NCBI RefSeq assembly: GCF_004114995.1
Contig: NZ_SDJP01000027.1
Span: 1-37,904 of the forward strand
Reading direction: 5' to 3'
DNA from: Halorubrum amylolyticum
GTDB lineage: Archaea > Halobacteriota > Halobacteria > Halobacteriales > Haloferacaceae
Length of the DNA: 37,904 nt
Within the stretch, counting starts at the first letter, position 1. Each line of letters opens with the position of its first letter. Below are positions 14,122 through 21,372 of the stretch, one piece after another. The position numbers were made by a program, and so were the translations under genes. The notes beneath the pieces were generated by a model that worked only from the letters and a program-made list of their open reading frames with translations, was not told where the DNA came from and did not search any database.

Positions 14122-14742
14122 ATGTTCGAAGACCGGCCGGACCGCGACGCCGAGGTCGTCCTCGTGGGGCGCTCGAACGTCGGCAAGTCCACGCTGATGC
14201 GGGAGCTGACGGGCCACGACTTTTCGACCGGCGGCAAGCCGGGGGTGACCCGCCAGCCGAATCATTTCGACTGGGCCAGCGAGAGCTTCATGTTCACGGA
14301 TCTCCCCGGATTCGGGTTCATGTCCGGCGTCGAGGAGGAACACCGCGAGGCGATCAAGACGAACATCGTCCACTACCTAGAGGAGAACGCCGACTCGATC
14401 CTGGCGGGCGTCGTCGTGATGGACGGGAAGGCCGCCGTCGACATCATCGACCGCCACGCAGAACGCGGGAATATTCCCCACGACGTGGAGATGTTCGGCT
14501 TCTTGGAGGACGTGGGCGTCGAGCCCATCGTCGCCGTCAACAAGACCGACAAGATCGACGACCTCGACGAGCGGCTCGACGCGATCTGCGACCGACTGGG
14601 ACTGTACCCGCCGTGGCAGCAGTGGTCCGACCGGATCGCCCCGATCTGCGCGAAGCGCGGCGACATCGAGGCGCTAGAGGAGTGTCTCCAGACGCGCTTC
14701 CACGAGCACAACCGCGACGACCTGCTGAAGTTCGTCGCCTAA
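14122..14742 (+). CDS. engB: EngB-type GTP-binding protein
   Basis: 206 residues with all GTPase motifs of the EngB/YihA branch of TRAFAC GTPases: G1 [16 protein letters not shown], switch [13 protein letters not shown]3 DLPGFGFM, G4 NKTDKIDD and a G5-like ICAKRGD. In bacteria EngB is needed for 50S ribosomal subunit maturation and cell cycle. Archaeal orthologues are widespread and assumed to act in ribosome assembly. The length is close to the bacterial form. It is followed by the convergent azlD, 64 bp away. Confidence 0.92.
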   Translation: MFEDRPDRDAEVVLVGRSNVGKSTLMRELTGHDFSTGGKPGVTRQPNHFDWASESFMFTDLPGFGFMSGVEEEHREAIKTNIVHYLEENADSILAGVVVMDGKAAVDIIDRHAERGNIPHDVEMFGFLEDVGVEPIVAVNKTDKIDDLDERLDAICDRLGLYPPWQQWSDRIAPICAKRGDIEALEECLQTRFHEHNRDDLLKFVA

Positions 14743-14806
14743 GCGCGCAGGCTCGAACCGGGGAAGTCGGCCGTCGATCGTGGGCCGCTCGGTGGGGGAG
14801 GGGGCG

Positions 14807-15163
14807 TCAGGCGAACACGACGAACCGGAACAGCCACAGCGTGACCATCCCGCCGGCGATAGTCGCCGCCACGTCCTCCGTGCGCCACGCGATCACGCCG
14901 GCGACGGCGCCCGCGATCAGGCGCTCGTCGGCGAGCGTCGCGGCGACCGAGGGCCGGACCGTCACCAGATCCGGGAGCACGAGCGCCGCGAGCACCGCCG
15001 GCGGAACGTATCGGAGCGGGCGTTTGATCCGGGCTGGCACCCCCTCGATCCGCCCGAACAGGTGGATGAAGGAGAGCCGGAACCCGTACGTCGCGGCCCC
15101 GATGAGGAGGATGGCGAGCCAGATCCCGAGCGAGCCGCCGAAGAGGGCGGAGCCGCCCGTCAC
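14807..15163 (-). CDS. azlD: AzlD-like branched-chain amino acid export subunit
   Basis: 118 residues from a GTG that overlaps the azlC stop (GAGTGACG). About four hydrophobic helices: LGIWLAILLIGAATYGFRLS, the conserved amphipathic stretch LRYVPPAVLAALVLPDLV, ERLIAGAVAGVIAWRTEDVA and IAGGMVTLWLFRFVVF. The motif RYVPPAVLAALVLPD is the AzlD hallmark. AzlD is the small partner of AzlC. Together they export branched-chain amino acids (AzlCD of Bacillus, BrnFE of Corynebacterium). It is the last gene of a four-gene overlapping operon. Confidence 0.9.
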   Translation of the reverse strand: MTGGSALFGGSLGIWLAILLIGAATYGFRLSFIHLFGRIEGVPARIKRPLRYVPPAVLAALVLPDLVTVRPSVAATLADERLIAGAVAGVIAWRTEDVAATIAGGMVTLWLFRFVVFA

Positions 15164-15900
15164 TCGCCGAACACCTCCGTCAGCAGGCCCACGGCGATTC
15201 CGGAGACGGCGCCCGCGAGCAGCCCGAGGTTCAGCGGGAGCCCGGCGGCGACGACCGCGACGGTCCCGCCGGCGACGCCCGCCGCGGTGGTCGGTCGGTC
15301 CTTCATCGCGGGGACGAGGAGCGCGAGGAACACAAGCGGGACCGCGAAGGTCAGCCCCCACGCGTCGGGGACGCTGGCGCCGACGACGACGCCGGCCACC
15401 GTTCCGATCTGCCAGACGACCCACAGCGCCCCCGCCGCGCCGAGGTAGTAGCGCCACCGGCTCCGCCCCGGGTTCGCCTCGAACTCGGCGACCGAGAGCG
15501 CGTACGCCTGATCGGTGAGCACGTACGCGAGGCCCGCCCGGAGCCTGCGGCCGTAGTCCGCAAAGTGCGGCGCGATCGACGCCGAGTACATCACCATCCG
15601 GACGTTGATCACGACTGCGGTGCCGACCACGACCGCGAGCGGCGCGTTCTCTCCGATCAGGTCGATCGCTGCGAGCTGGGAGGCGCCCGCGAACACGATC
15701 ACGGACATCCCGACCGCCTCGGCGAGCCCGAGCCCGGCGTCGACGGCGGCCACCCCCGCGACGAGCGCGAAGGGAGCGATCCCGAGCAGCAGCGGCGACA
15801 CGTCTCGGACGCCGGCCCAGATGTCGCCGTCGAGGGGGGTGCCGTCGGAGGCATCGCCGTCGAAGGAGTCGCCGTCGGAGATATCTCCGTCCACGGTCAC
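15160..15900 (-). CDS. azlC: AzlC-like branched-chain amino acid exporter
   Basis: 246 residues from the GTG that overlaps the trmJ stop (GAGTGACC). After a 30-residue Asp/Gly-rich repeat-like start (DGDISDGDSFDGDASDGT) come the AzlC helices: VSPLLLGIAPFALVAGVAAV, LGLAEAVGMSVIVFAGASQL, the conserved GASQLAAIDLIGENAPLAVV, VINVRMVMYSASIAPHF, and C-terminal helices WRYYLGAAGALWVVWQIGTV and FAVPLVFLALLVPAMKDRPT. It is the large subunit of an AzlC/AzlD exporter for branched-chain amino acids. The acidic N-terminal extension, made of DG-rich copies, is unusual and may reflect small tandem duplication. Confidence 0.9.
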   Translation of the reverse strand: MTVDGDISDGDSFDGDASDGTPLDGDIWAGVRDVSPLLLGIAPFALVAGVAAVDAGLGLAEAVGMSVIVFAGASQLAAIDLIGENAPLAVVVGTAVVINVRMVMYSASIAPHFADYGRRLRAGLAYVLTDQAYALSVAEFEANPGRSRWRYYLGAAGALWVVWQIGTVAGVVVGASVPDAWGLTFAVPLVFLALLVPAMKDRPTTAAGVAGGTVAVVAAGLPLNLGLLAGAVSGIAVGLLTEVFGE

Positions 15901-16751
15901 TCTCGCGGGTAGACGGGCTCGTCGTGCTTCGCCGCGAGGTGGTCGGCGTGCTCCAGCTTCGTGTTCGCCTTCCGGAACGTGCCGAGCAGCGAGTGGACCT
16001 CGCGTTCGGTCGGGTGCGCGCGCCCGAGCAGTCGACGCATCAGCAGCGCGTTCTTCTCGCGGACGTGCTCGCGCTGGCCGGTGACCTCGAGAAACTCGCC
16101 GAAGAACTCGTGGAAGCGCTCCACGTCGGCCTCGGGAGCGCGCGTGACCGCGGTGTCGGGAAGCTGCGTCTCGTCGACCGTGAGATCGCGAAGCTCGTAG
16201 AGGAGGACCGTCGCGGCCTGCCCGAGGTTCAACACGGGGTAGTCGTCGTCGGCCGGGATCGAGCACACCTCGTCGAGCCGCGAGAGCTCCTCGTTGTTGA
16301 GCCCGCGCCCCTCGCGGCCGAAGACGATGGCGGTGGGCGCGTCGACCGTCTTCAGCGACTCCCGCAGCTCGGCGGGCGTCTTGAACGGGAACCGCTCGTG
16401 GCTCCGGTCGTCCTCGCCGGTGATCGCGGTGGTGCCGACGGTGTGGTAGTTCGCGACGACCTCGTCGAAGGTCACTTCCTCGGCGTTCGGGAGCACGTCC
16501 TCGCGGGCGTGGCCGGCGAAGCCGTACGCCTCGCCGTCCTCCTTCAGCTCCGGCGGGTCGACCAGTTTGAGATCGGTGAGCCCGAAGTTCTTCATCGCGC
16601 GGGCGATGGTGCCGACGTTGCCCGGCGTCTCCGGCTCGACGACGACCACGACCGGCTTGCGGCGGGTCTGCGGACCGGCGCTGGTGTCGGTGTCCGCGAC
16701 GGTATCGGCGTCGGGATTCGCGTCGTCGTCGCCCTCGTCGGCCCCGCTCAT
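15897..16751 (-). CDS. trmJ: TrmJ-like tRNA 2'-O-methyltransferase (SPOUT)
   Basis: 284 residues. After a 30-residue acidic leader comes the SpoU-type SPOUT domain: VVVVEPETPGNVGTIARAMK (motif 1, Asn/Arg), NFGLTDLKLVDPPELKEDGE, then AIVFGREGRGLNNEELSRLD (motif 2) and CSIPADDDYPVLNLGQAATV (motif 3, knot). The C-terminal extension (VERFHEFFGEFLEVTGQREH and following) is TrmJ-like and helps dimerisation and tRNA binding. Family members methylate the ribose at position 32 of tRNA using SAM. It overlaps its neighbours on both sides by four bases (ATGA at 16748-16751, GTGA at 15897-15900), hence strong translational coupling. Confidence 0.88.
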   Translation of the reverse strand: MSGADEGDDDANPDADTVADTDTSAGPQTRRKPVVVVVEPETPGNVGTIARAMKNFGLTDLKLVDPPELKEDGEAYGFAGHAREDVLPNAEEVTFDEVVANYHTVGTTAITGEDDRSHERFPFKTPAELRESLKTVDAPTAIVFGREGRGLNNEELSRLDEVCSIPADDDYPVLNLGQAATVLLYELRDLTVDETQLPDTAVTRAPEADVERFHEFFGEFLEVTGQREHVREKNALLMRRLLGRAHPTEREVHSLLGTFRKANTKLEHADHLAAKHDEPVYPRE

Positions 16752-17344
16752 CGGTTCGACGGGTAGTCGGTCGAGAGGTCGACGTCTTCGAAGTCGTCCT
16801 CGCTCAGCTTGTCCTCCGTGCCCCCTTCCTCGTCGCCGCCCTCGCCGGCGAGTTCGAGGATGTCGATCCGGTCGCCGTCGAAGTCCTGCTCGACGCGCTC
16901 TTGGATGTCCTGCTGGTCCGGCAGGTCCGGGAGCTCGTCGGGGTCCTCCTCGACGTGCTCGACCGAGCCGTACCCCTCCGGCGCCTCGTTGCCCGCGGCG
17001 GCCCACTCGTGGAAGCGGTCGCCGAACTCGAGGGAGCCGGCGTGCTCGCTGCCGCCCTCCTCGCGGAACCAATAGAGCAGATCCGACTCGTGTTCGGGGC
17101 AGAGCAGCACCTCGCCGTTTGGCTCGCCGTAGACGATCTCCGCCTGATTACAGCGGTGGACCTCGGCCTCGCCGTGTTCGAGGTAACACACGTCGCAGGG
17201 CTCCTCGACGAGGCCGACGAGCCTGACGAGGCGCTCTCGGGGCTCCTCGGGGATCTCGTCGAGGGGCTTTAACTCCTCGTCGTCGGTGAATATCTCCTCC
17301 TCGTCGAACCGCCATCCGCGGAGGCCGACGCTCACTTTCGCCAT
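16748..17344 (-). CDS. Conserved haloarchaeal acidic protein with a zinc-binding cluster
   Basis: 198 residues from ATG 17344 (MAKVSVGLRGWRFDEEEIFT). The N-terminal region has LKPLDEIPEEPRERLVRLVG followed by a metal-site-like set: EEPCDVCYLEHG, VHRCNQAEIVYGEPNG and EVLLCPEHESDLLYWF. The pattern CxxC...C...CxEH suggests one treble-clef-type zinc site. The C-terminal half is very acidic and probably disordered apart from ERVEQDFDGDRIDILE. No named family recalled. It is first in the operon with trmJ, azlC and azlD; coupling to trmJ suggests an RNA-related role, but that is inference. A TATA-like box at 17368-17376 drives it. Confidence 0.75.
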   Translation of the reverse strand: MAKVSVGLRGWRFDEEEIFTDDEELKPLDEIPEEPRERLVRLVGLVEEPCDVCYLEHGEAEVHRCNQAEIVYGEPNGEVLLCPEHESDLLYWFREEGGSEHAGSLEFGDRFHEWAAAGNEAPEGYGSVEHVEEDPDELPDLPDQQDIQERVEQDFDGDRIDILELAGEGGDEEGGTEDKLSEDDFEDVDLSTDYPSNR

Positions 17345-17367
17345 GCGAGAGGCTACGCGAGGCGCGG

Positions 17368-17376
17368 ATAAAAACG
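17368..17376 (-). promoter_or_regulatory. TATA-like box of the zinc protein-trmJ-azlCD operon
   Basis: Minus-strand GTTTTTATCCG covers this position, 24-32 bp before ATG 17344, as expected for a leaderless operon mRNA. It is divergent from the DUF192 gene promoter about 35 bp away. Confidence 0.55.
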
Positions 17377-17407
17377 CGTCCTTCCGGGGACGAGCGCCCC
17401 GTTCGCG

Positions 17408-17417
17408 AGGCATATAC
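17408..17417 (+). promoter_or_regulatory. TATA-like box of the DUF192 lipoprotein gene
   Basis: GGCATATACG-like sequence 24-33 bp before ATG 17441. With the divergent box at 17368 it forms a compact bidirectional promoter region of about 100 bp. Confidence 0.5.
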
Positions 17418-17440
17418 GGACGCGATTCGTACCGCCGACA

Positions 17441-18001
17441 ATGCGACGACGGGGAGTCCTCGCGGCGGTGGGTGCCGCATCGATCGGCGGGATCGCGGGC
17501 TGCGGCGGAACCGCTCCCGCGGCGGACGACGGGGAGGAAGGCGAGGCCGGTGGAACCGACACCGCCACCGACGCCCTCCCGACCGACTGGCCCTCCGGAA
17601 CCTACGCCGACTACGACGCGACCACGGTGACGGTCAGGAGTCCCGAGGGCGACGATCTGGGTGCGGTGCGGGCCGCGGTCGCGAGAACGTGGAATGAGCG
17701 GAGCCTCGGCCTCAGCGACGCTCCATCCCTTCCCGAGAACGCGGGGATGCTATTCGTGTACCCCGAGCCGCGAGAGACGTTGACGTTCATTATGCCGGAC
17801 ATGGACTTCGGGATCGACATCGTCTACGCCGACGCCGAGGGGACGATCGTCGAGGTCCACAACGCGCCGGAACCGGGACCGAACGAGGACGGGAGCGAGC
17901 AACGGTATCCCGGCTCGGGGCAGTACGTGTTGGAGGTCCCCTACGAATGGACCGACAGGCGTGGCGTCGAGGTCGGGGACGTGCTGGCGTTCTCGCTATA
18001 G
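17441..18001 (+). CDS. DUF192-domain lipoprotein
   Basis: 186 residues. N-terminus MRRRGVLAAVGAASIGGIAG followed by Cys: a twin-arginine-like signal with a lipobox (IAGC, Cys22), so probably exported and lipid-anchored. A Thr/Asp/Gly-rich spacer (23-55) follows. Then DUF192: VRAAVARTWNERSLGLSDAP, SLPENAGMLFVYPEPRETLT, FIMPDMDFGIDIVYADAEG, ending QYVLEVPYEWTDRRGVEVGD. The canonical DUF192 motif (R-x-x-GL, GMLFvf, fwMk-t-ipLDiiFid) is recognisable, with FIMPDMDFGIDIVY replacing FWMKNT-type residues. Function of DUF192 is unknown. It is followed by a hairpin-rich non-coding stretch. Confidence 0.85.
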   Translation: MRRRGVLAAVGAASIGGIAGCGGTAPAADDGEEGEAGGTDTATDALPTDWPSGTYADYDATTVTVRSPEGDDLGAVRAAVARTWNERSLGLSDAPSLPENAGMLFVYPEPRETLTFIMPDMDFGIDIVYADAEGTIVEVHNAPEPGPNEDGSEQRYPGSGQYVLEVPYEWTDRRGVEVGDVLAFSL

Positions 18002-18340
18002 ACGGTCGTTTTTGAAGGCCTCCGTATTCGCTTATAAATAGCATCTGATAGATCGGCGGTGAACGCCTCCAAAGCCCCACACAACACCGCACCTCACGCC
18101 TCCCCAGCCTCGTCGGCCGGCGTTTGATAAGCGCCGGCCGACTCCCTCGGCGTCGCGCTCGCCGTCGCCGGGCGCGACCGCTCGCAGGCGCAGCGAGGCG
18201 CGAAGCGCCTCTGGAAGCCGGCGGCAAAGCCGCCGGCGACGCCACCGCACCGCCGGTCATAAACGGTTGTCGCCACCGATCCTCCGGCGAGGGCGTCGGG
18301 TACTCGCCCCGTTTATGTCGATCGCGTTCGTGGAGAGCGT
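18002..18340. repeat. Intergenic hairpin cluster (338 bp without a gene)
   Basis: Between the DUF192 gene and the FolP-like gene I see no credible coding sequence. It contains: GTCGGCCGGCG-TTTGATAAG-CGCCGGCCGAC (18112-18142, perfect 11-bp stem); GTCGCGC...GCGCGAC (18152-18178, 13-base loop); GAGGCGC-GAA-GCGCCTC (18195-18211, three-base loop); and GCCGGCGGC-AAA-GCCGCCGGC (18217-18237, 9-bp stem, three-base loop). The third shares its arms with the last hairpin of the array at 12692-12710. The left end (18002-18110) is AT-richer and featureless. The right end carries the folP promoter. Confidence 0.8.
18311..18317 (+). promoter_or_regulatory. TATA-like box of the FolP-like gene
   Basis: GTTTATG, 24-30 bp before ATG 18341, fits a leaderless transcript. 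A second GTTTATG occurs at 19566-19572, 158 bp before the MptE-like gene. Confidence 0.5.
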
Positions 18341-19558
18341 ATGCGAAACGTGGACGCCGCGGGGCTCGGGATCGGCGACGACCACCCGCCCCGGATCATG
18401 GGCGTGCTCAACGTCTCCGCGGAGTCACCGTACGACCCGAGCGTGTACGACGACCCCGGCGAGGCCGCCGAGTACGTCGACGAAGAGCTGATCGGCGAGG
18501 GCGCCGACATCGTCGACGTGGGACTCGAATCGGCCAACAAAGACCTCGACGTGCTCTCGGCCGAACAGGAGCTGGATCGGCTCGACACCGCGGTCGAGAC
18601 GCTGGGATCGACCTCGGGCGACGCCGTCTGGTCGATCGAGACCCGCTACCACGAGGTCGCCGACGAGGCGCTCGCGCGGGGCTTCGACATGGTCAACGAC
18701 ATCTGCGGCTTCGCCGACCCCGAGATGCCGCGGGTCTGCCGCGAGCACGACGCCGCCGTCTCGAAGATGGCCTCGCCGCCGGACCTGGAGCGGCCGGGCG
18801 CGATCGAGGACGTGGACGATATTTATGAGGCGCTGTCGATGAACGGCTTCACCGACAAGACGATCCTCGACCCCGCGTTCGGCGGCTGGTCGGTCGAGAA
18901 GACCCACGCCGACGACCGCGAGACGTTCCACCGGCTCCGCGAGTTCCGGGGGTACGGCCGCCCGCTGCTCGTCTCGATCAACCGCAAGAGCTTCCTCAAG
19001 ACGATCGCGGGACGAAGCACCGAGGAGGCCCTGCCGGTGTCGCTCGCCGCCACCTCGATGGCGGTCGAGCGCGGCGCCCACGTGATCCGCACCCACGACG
19101 TGGCCGAGACGCGCGACGCGGCGCTGGTCGGCGCCGAGTTCGCCCGGGATCGGGTCCGCTCGGGGGACGAAGCCGGTGCGGTCGCCGTCGAGGAGCTCGA
19201 CGTGACGACCGTCCGAGAGGCGGAGCATCACCTCGACCGGCTCGACGCCGATCCCTCCGTCGCCGGCGACGCGGTCGTCCGCACCTACGAGCTGCGCGGG
19301 CTCACCGACGAGGCCGTCGGCGCGCTCCGGGCGGCGACCGCCGAGCCCGACGCGGACGCCGCGTTCGCGCTCGCCGGTTCCGCCGCCGCCGAGACCGCGG
19401 TCCCGCCCTCCGCCACAGACGGGGGATCGCCCGCGGACGGCGGGGCCGGACTCCTCGTCGCAACGCCCACCGGAGTGTCCGCGGCTCGATCGTCTATTTC
19501 GGGCGTGTCAGCCGCGCTCGACGCCGCACTGGAACCGATCGACGGCGGCTCCAAGTAA
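18341..19558 (+). CDS. folP: Dihydropteroate synthase-like protein
   Basis: 405 residues. Residues 1-290 form a DHPS-type TIM barrel: PRIMGVLNVSAESPYDPSVY (canonical IMGILNVTPDSF), GADIVDVGLESAN, ETRYHEVADEALARGFDMVN followed by DICGF, LDPAFGGWSVEKTHADDRET, LVSINRKSFLKTIAG (canonical SRK loop) and VERGAHVIRTHDVAETRDA. DHPS joins the pterin pyrophosphate to p-aminobenzoate. The loop after strand 1 differs (SAESPYDP), and the usual MH-x-x-G-x-P substrate loop reads KMASPPDL, so the acceptor or pterin may differ. The roughly 115-residue C-terminal extension (YELRGLTDEAVGALRAATAE, then Ala/Gly-rich) is not FolC. It is followed by the MptE-like kinase, which makes the same kind of pterin donor. 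Confidence 0.82.
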   Translation: MRNVDAAGLGIGDDHPPRIMGVLNVSAESPYDPSVYDDPGEAAEYVDEELIGEGADIVDVGLESANKDLDVLSAEQELDRLDTAVETLGSTSGDAVWSIETRYHEVADEALARGFDMVNDICGFADPEMPRVCREHDAAVSKMASPPDLERPGAIEDVDDIYEALSMNGFTDKTILDPAFGGWSVEKTHADDRETFHRLREFRGYGRPLLVSINRKSFLKTIAGRSTEEALPVSLAATSMAVERGAHVIRTHDVAETRDAALVGAEFARDRVRSGDEAGAVAVEELDVTTVREAEHHLDRLDADPSVAGDAVVRTYELRGLTDEAVGALRAATAEPDADAAFALAGSAAAETAVPPSATDGGSPADGGAGLLVATPTGVSAARSSISGVSAALDAALEPIDGGSK

Positions 19559-19565
19559 GAGAAAG

Positions 19566-19572
19566 TTTATGC
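19566..19572 (+). promoter_or_regulatory. TATA-like box ahead of the MptE-like gene
   Basis: GTTTATG, eight bases after the FolP-like stop. If used, it gives a leader of about 130 nt before ATG 19730, long for this genome and containing hairpin-forming stretches around 19600-19650. Otherwise the gene is read through from folP. Confidence 0.35.
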
Positions 19573-19729
19573 CGTCGTGCAGACAACCCGTTCAGTGGAC
19601 GCCGGAGGGGCACGCGGGTAGGGGTACTCTGTGCTACTCCGGCCCATACCATATTCGACCCCGCCAGCGGCGGCGTCCGTCGCTGCGATCGGGACGGGGC
19701 ATCGACGAACCGACAGCGAGGGGTCCCAG

Positions 19730-20443
19730 ATGAGATTCGAGACCTTCGAGCCCGTCTACGAGGCGATCCTCGCCGACTTCGGATTCGACCGGGCGGCCGA
19801 CGAACGCGCTCGCGACGCGGCGGCCGAGAGCGCGACCCCGTTCCCCCTCGACCGGCTCGGCGACTGGCGCGGCGAGACGGTGGCGATAGCCGGCGCTGCC
19901 CCGTGTCTCGCCCGAGAGATCGAGCTCGCCAGCGACGCCGACGCCGTCGTCGCGGCGTCCACCGCCGCCGATGTCCTCCGCGACCGGGGCGTCGCCGTCG
20001 ACTGCATGGTGACCGATCTCGACAAGAACCCCGAGGCCGCGGCGGAACTGACCCGCGAAGGGGTCCCGGTCGCGGCTCACGCCCACGGCGACAACGTTCC
20101 CGCGGTCCGCGAGTGGCTCCCCCGGTTCGCGGACGGGGCGACGCTCGCGACGACGCAGGCGGCGCCGGCCGGTCCGGTCCGGAACCTCGGCGGGTTCACC
20201 GACGGCGACCGCGCCGCCTTCCTCGCCGACCACGTCGGCGCCGGGCGCCTCGTCTTTCCGGGGTGGGACTTCGACGATCCCGACGTGGACCCGATGAAGG
20301 CGCGGAAGCTCGACTGGGCCGCGCGGCTGTTACGGTGGCTGGAGCGCCGCCGCGACGAGCGGTTCGGGGTCCTCGACGGGCGCCGCGCGGATCTCGACGA
20401 CGCCCTCGATCCGATTCTCCGCGGACGCGGCGGCGACGGTTAA
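19730..20443 (+). CDS. mptE: MptE-like 6-hydroxymethylpterin pyrophosphokinase
   Basis: 237 residues from ATG 19730 (MRFETFEPVYEAILADFGFD). Conserved features of the archaeal MptE/DUF115-like family: GETVAIAGAAPCLAREIELA, VVAASTAADVLRDRGVAVDC, MVTDLDKNPEAAAELTREG, VAAHAHGDNVPAVREWLPRF, GGFTDGDRAAFLADHVGA and a C-terminal DPDVDPMKARKLDWAARLLR. MptE transfers pyrophosphate from ATP to 6-hydroxymethyl-7,8-dihydropterin in archaea that lack FolK. The Asp-rich TDLDKN motif probably binds Mg-ATP. Neighbouring DHPS-like gene supports a shared pterin pathway. A GTG at 19631 would give an N-terminal extension without family similarity, so I prefer the ATG. Confidence 0.85.
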   Translation: MRFETFEPVYEAILADFGFDRAADERARDAAAESATPFPLDRLGDWRGETVAIAGAAPCLAREIELASDADAVVAASTAADVLRDRGVAVDCMVTDLDKNPEAAAELTREGVPVAAHAHGDNVPAVREWLPRFADGATLATTQAAPAGPVRNLGGFTDGDRAAFLADHVGAGRLVFPGWDFDDPDVDPMKARKLDWAARLLRWLERRRDERFGVLDGRRADLDDALDPILRGRGGDG

Positions 20444-20449
20444 AGCGAC

Positions 20450-21223
20450 CTACTCCACGCGAGCCTTCGGCAGCAGCTCCGTGCGGTCGCGGGCGTCGAG
20501 CCACTCGACCAACTGGACGAGCTGGTCGCTCGCGGCCTCGAACAGCCGCGCCGCCTTCTCCGGGGTCACGTCGGTCGGGTCGCCGAACGCCCCGTTCGCG
20601 GAGTTGTCGATCGAGTCGTAGAACGTCCGGGCGCCGTGGACCACCGCGTCCGACTCGTCGAGGTGGACGAGCCCGTCGTCGCGGGCGTCTTCCAAGCGGT
20701 CGGTCCGGACCAGTTCCGGAGCGATGTGCGTGATCATCGCGGTCTCCTTCGGCCCCGCGTGGGGGCCGTTGTGCTCGAACAGGTCGTCGACGAGGTCCGG
20801 GATCGACTCGTCCCACATCCACTCGACCGCGTAGGCCGTCTCGTCCTCGTGGAGCCGGCGCCCGACCTCCCGGAGGTGCTGGACGTTGCCGCCGTGGGCG
20901 TTCACGAACACGACGCGGTCGACCCCGTGGTACGCGAGGTTCCGGGTGAACGACTCGACGTAGTCGCGGAACTCCGGCGGGTCGACCCACATCGTCCCCG
21001 GGAACTGCCGGTGATGCGGGCTGACGCCGACGGTGACCGTGGGGGTGCGGACGGCGCCCGTCTCCTCGGCGGCCGCGCTCGCGAGCGCCTCGGCGATCAG
21101 GTGGTCGGTCGCCAGCGGCAGGTGCGGGCCGTGCTGTTCCGTGGAGCCGAGCGGAACGAGGGCGACTGAGCCGTCCGACAGCGACTCCCCGAGTTCCGGC
21201 CACGTCTGGTCGGCGAGATACAT
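20450..21223 (-). CDS. Creatininase-family amidohydrolase (ArfB-like candidate)
   Basis: 257 residues from ATG 21223 (MYLADQTWPELGESLSDGSV). Metal and active-site blocks of the family: LVPLGSTEQHGPHLPLATDH (Glu, His, Asp ligands), GVSPHHRQFPGTMWVDP, VVFVNAHGGNVQHLREV and AGPKETAMITHIAPELVRTD. In methanogens one family member, ArfB, deformylates the first intermediate of the F420/riboflavin branch of pterin-like synthesis from GTP. The adjacent FolP-like and MptE-like genes make a pterin or flavin role attractive, but creatininase-fold amidases also act on other ring amides. The gene is convergent with mptE, only six bases between stops. Confidence 0.8.
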   Translation of the reverse strand: MYLADQTWPELGESLSDGSVALVPLGSTEQHGPHLPLATDHLIAEALASAAAEETGAVRTPTVTVGVSPHHRQFPGTMWVDPPEFRDYVESFTRNLAYHGVDRVVFVNAHGGNVQHLREVGRRLHEDETAYAVEWMWDESIPDLVDDLFEHNGPHAGPKETAMITHIAPELVRTDRLEDARDDGLVHLDESDAVVHGARTFYDSIDNSANGAFGDPTDVTPEKAARLFEAASDQLVQLVEWLDARDRTELLPKARVE

Positions 21224-21372
21224 ATCCGCATTCCGATTCGGGGACGTATGAACCCCGCTTTCTCGGTCGCGTTCGCCGGGAGGAACGATCGCGAACGGTC
21301 TCGAACGAACACGAGCGGCGCCGCCGGCCCGTGTCGCCACCCTTTTTGTGTCGTCCCGCCGAATCCGGGCGT

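Noticed and set aside
18094..18276. Minus-strand frame across the intergenic hairpin cluster
   Set aside because: Cys/Arg-rich translation of palindromes; no start signal; overlaps the hairpins throughout.
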